Shown in pieces: positions 7,640-8,860 of a stretch of DNA of 8,860 nucleotides. Where the stretch lies: positions 1 to 8,860 of the forward strand of contig CAZKHU010000109.1 of assembly GCA_964552725.1 (NCBI GenBank), written 5' to 3'. The notes beneath the pieces are model-generated. The model was not told the origin of the DNA. It searched no databases and saw only the letters and a program-made list of their open reading frames with translations. The position numbers and the translations under genes are program-made. How positions within the stretch are numbered: the stretch's first letter is position 1; each line of letters opens with the position of its first letter. Source of the DNA: DYTH01 sp964552725. GTDB taxonomy: Bacteria; Desulfobacterota; Syntrophia; Syntrophales; UBA5619.

Positions 7640-7669
7640 TTGCCATAAAAACAGGGCCTGTGCTACCTT
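7640..7669 (+). promoter_or_regulatory. Possible promoter for the lipoprotein frame and mdh
   Basis: TTGCCA (7640-7645) and TACCTT (7664-7669) are separated by 18 bp, and TGC directly before the second box makes it an extended -10. This is a fair sigma-70-type match. Transcription would start near 7676, just before the GGAGG at 7679-7683, giving a very short leader to ATG 7692 and about 200 nt to mdh. No experimental support; other starts are possible. Confidence 0.35.
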
Positions 7670-7691
7670 CCTAGCTGCGGAGGCTATTACA

Positions 7692-7881
7692 ATGCAGAAA
7701 AATTATTTGCAACGAAAAGCTTGCGCTGGTTTCTGTTTTAGCATTATCCGGCTGTTCATGGCAATATCCCGGCCGTCCGGAAGGGGAATATGTCGCCATC
7801 TGGCTGTTTCCGGCAATTTTGATGGACGGGTATTGGATTTCTGGTCAGGAAAATACGAAGAGGAGGATCGATTATGGATAA
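7692..7881 (+). pseudogene. Small lipoprotein-like gene with a one-base frameshift
   Basis: ATG 7692 has an excellent ribosome site (GGAGG at 7679-7683, 8 nt away) and begins MQKNYLQRK. In the frame one base further on, the sequence reads EKLALVSVLALSGCS from 7714, a classic lipoprotein signal with lipobox LSGC and Cys codon 7753-7755. That frame continues WQYPGRPEGEY, a hydrophobic YVAIWLFPAILMDGYW and a basic tail, and stops at TAA 7879-7881, overlapping the mdh start by 8 bp. The lipobox frame has no ATG, GTG or TTG after its upstream TAG (7672-7674). Removing one A from either A-run (7698-7702 or 7715-7718) would join start and signal into a 62-residue lipoprotein. As written, ATG 7692 instead yields a 65-residue product ending at 7889. 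It may be a real mutation, a sequencing error or slippage. I do not recognise a family. Confidence 0.5.
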
Positions 7882-8806
7882 GAAGGTAACCGTGGTAGGT
7901 GCGGGAAATGTGGGCGCTACCGTTGCCCAGCGACTCTGTGAAAAGGCTTTGTGCGATGTGGTGCTGGTGGACATTATCGAAGGAGTTCCCCAGGGAAAGG
8001 CCCTCGATTTGACCGAGGCGGCGCCGGTTGAAAAGCATGACGCCCATATCGTCGGCACGAACAGCTACGAGGATACAAAGGATTCGGACATTGTTGTGAT
8101 TACCGCCGGCGTGCCCAGGAAACCGGGGATGAGCAGGGACGATCTGCTGGCCATCAACAAGAAAATCATCTCCAGCGTTACCGAGCAGGTAGTCAAGTAT
8201 TCACCCGACTCGATATTGATCATTGTCAGCAATCCGCTCGATGCGATGTGCCATGTCGCTCATGATATCAGCGGCTTTCCCCGCAACAGGATAATCGGGA
8301 TGGCGGGTGTCCTTGATTCCGCCCGCTTCCGCTCGTTCATTTCGATGGAACTCGATGTGTCGGTGGAGAACATTCACGCCTTTGTGCTCGGAGGACACGG
8401 CGATTCCATGGTGCCGCTGCCTCGCTATTCGACCGTCGCGGGGATTCCGATCACGGAGCTTATTGCGAAGGAGCGTCTGGAAGAGCTGGTGACCCGCACC
8501 AGAAACGGCGGTGCTGAGATTGTCAATTTCCTGAAAACGGGAAGCGCCTTCTACGCGCCGGCTTCATCGGTGGCGGAGATGGTGGAGTCCATCCTCAAGG
8601 ATCGCAAGAAAATTCTTCCCTGCGCGGTCTGCCTGGAAGGCGAGTACGGGCTCAGCAACCTGTTTATCGGCGTGCCGGCAAAGCTGGGAAAGAACGGCAT
8701 GGAAAAGGTCATCGAGATAAAGATGACGGCGGAAGAGGATGCCGCCCTCAAGAAATCGGCGGCCGCGGTGCAGGAGCTGGTTGACGCAATGAAAAAACTG
8801 TCCTGA
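7874..8806 (+). CDS. mdh: Malate dehydrogenase (LDH-like type)
   Basis: Interconverts malate and oxaloacetate with NAD(H) in the cytoplasm, for the TCA cycle or its reductive branch. At 310 residues it has the typical length of the LDH-like bacterial enzymes. The Rossmann loop is GAGNVG (9-14), with Asp33 at the end of the second strand favouring NAD. In PRKPGMSR (81-88), Arg82 sits where lactate dehydrogenases have Gln, which marks malate specificity, and Arg88 is the second substrate arginine. SNP with Asn120, VLDSARFR with Asp148 and Arg151, and GGHGDSMVP with catalytic His175 complete the active site. AGGAGG at 7861-7866, 7 nt before ATG 7874, is a strong ribosome site lying inside the lipoprotein-like frame. 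Only 5 bp separate its stop from the right terminal repeat, so any terminator would lie in or beyond that repeat. Confidence 0.97.
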   Translation: MDKKVTVVGAGNVGATVAQRLCEKALCDVVLVDIIEGVPQGKALDLTEAAPVEKHDAHIVGTNSYEDTKDSDIVVITAGVPRKPGMSRDDLLAINKKIISSVTEQVVKYSPDSILIIVSNPLDAMCHVAHDISGFPRNRIIGMAGVLDSARFRSFISMELDVSVENIHAFVLGGHGDSMVPLPRYSTVAGIPITELIAKERLEELVTRTRNGGAEIVNFLKTGSAFYAPASSVAEMVESILKDRKKILPCAVCLEGEYGLSNLFIGVPAKLGKNGMEKVIEIKMTAEEDAALKKSAAAVQELVDAMKKLS

Positions 8807-8811
8807 GAGGT

Positions 8812-8859
8812 AATTGCAAAACCATTTGTCATTCCCGAAAGCGAAGCTTAATGTTCATA
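8812..8859 (+). repeat. Terminal inverted repeat, right copy
   Basis: Perfect inverted copy of 1-48, starting 5 bp after the mdh stop and running to the last base but one of the window. AAGCGAAGCTT (8839-8849) can form the stable GAA-loop mini-hairpin, flanked by CATT (8830-8833) and AATG (8850-8853), which could extend the stem across a bulge. In both terminal copies the repeat lies in the same orientation behind the 3' end of a gene, as expected for dispersed intergenic repeats of the REP type. Confidence 0.95.
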
Positions 8860-8860
8860 A

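Noticed and set aside
7410..7646. 78-codon minus-strand frame beginning MASKSLGEKIKESAINRR, upstream of and overlapping glmM.
   Set aside because: It has no ribosome site and its second half is a shadow of the glmM start in another frame. It is most likely chance, although its first 40 residues look protein-like.

Overview
This 8.86 kb window is chromosomal housekeeping DNA from a bacterium. Its two ends form a perfect 48-bp inverted repeat, so the window looks like a complete assembly contig that breaks at both ends in the same dispersed repeat. The PurS-like/PurL fusion with a separate long PurQ, the LDH-like malate dehydrogenase and the GlmM RYSGTQ loop all remind me of Desulfobacterota (the old Deltaproteobacteria, perhaps Syntrophales-like). 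That is an inference from memory, not a measured placement.

Layout. On the minus strand, in transcription order: glmM (phosphoglucosamine mutase, 7516 to 6164); a 133-bp gap with a possible tiny ORF and a palindrome; purL with a fused PurS-like N-terminus (6030 to 3052); a 186-bp gap full of inverted repeats; purQ (2865 to 2035); 25 bp later an iron-sulfur-flavoprotein-like flavodoxin-fold oxidoreductase (2009 to 1404); 7 bp later an MFS exporter of the fosmidomycin-resistance type (1396 to 209). On the plus strand, diverging from glmM, are a small lipoprotein-like reading frame that appears broken by one base (7692 to 7881) and mdh (7874 to 8806). Repeat copies close both ends (1-48 and 8812-8859).

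Function. PurL and PurQ form FGAM synthase, the fourth step of de novo purine synthesis. GlmM makes glucosamine-1-phosphate for peptidoglycan and LPS. Malate dehydrogenase links malate and oxaloacetate in central carbon metabolism. The flavoprotein and the exporter form a tight downstream pair that is probably co-transcribed with purQ, but no shared pathway is evident.

No CRISPR array, phage gene, toxin-antitoxin pair, transposase or defence system is visible. The points most worth a second look are the frameshifted lipoprotein gene that would overlap the mdh start, the terminal inverted repeat with a 14-bp internal echo, and the structured purL-purQ gap. I do not see a convincing new biological system here.
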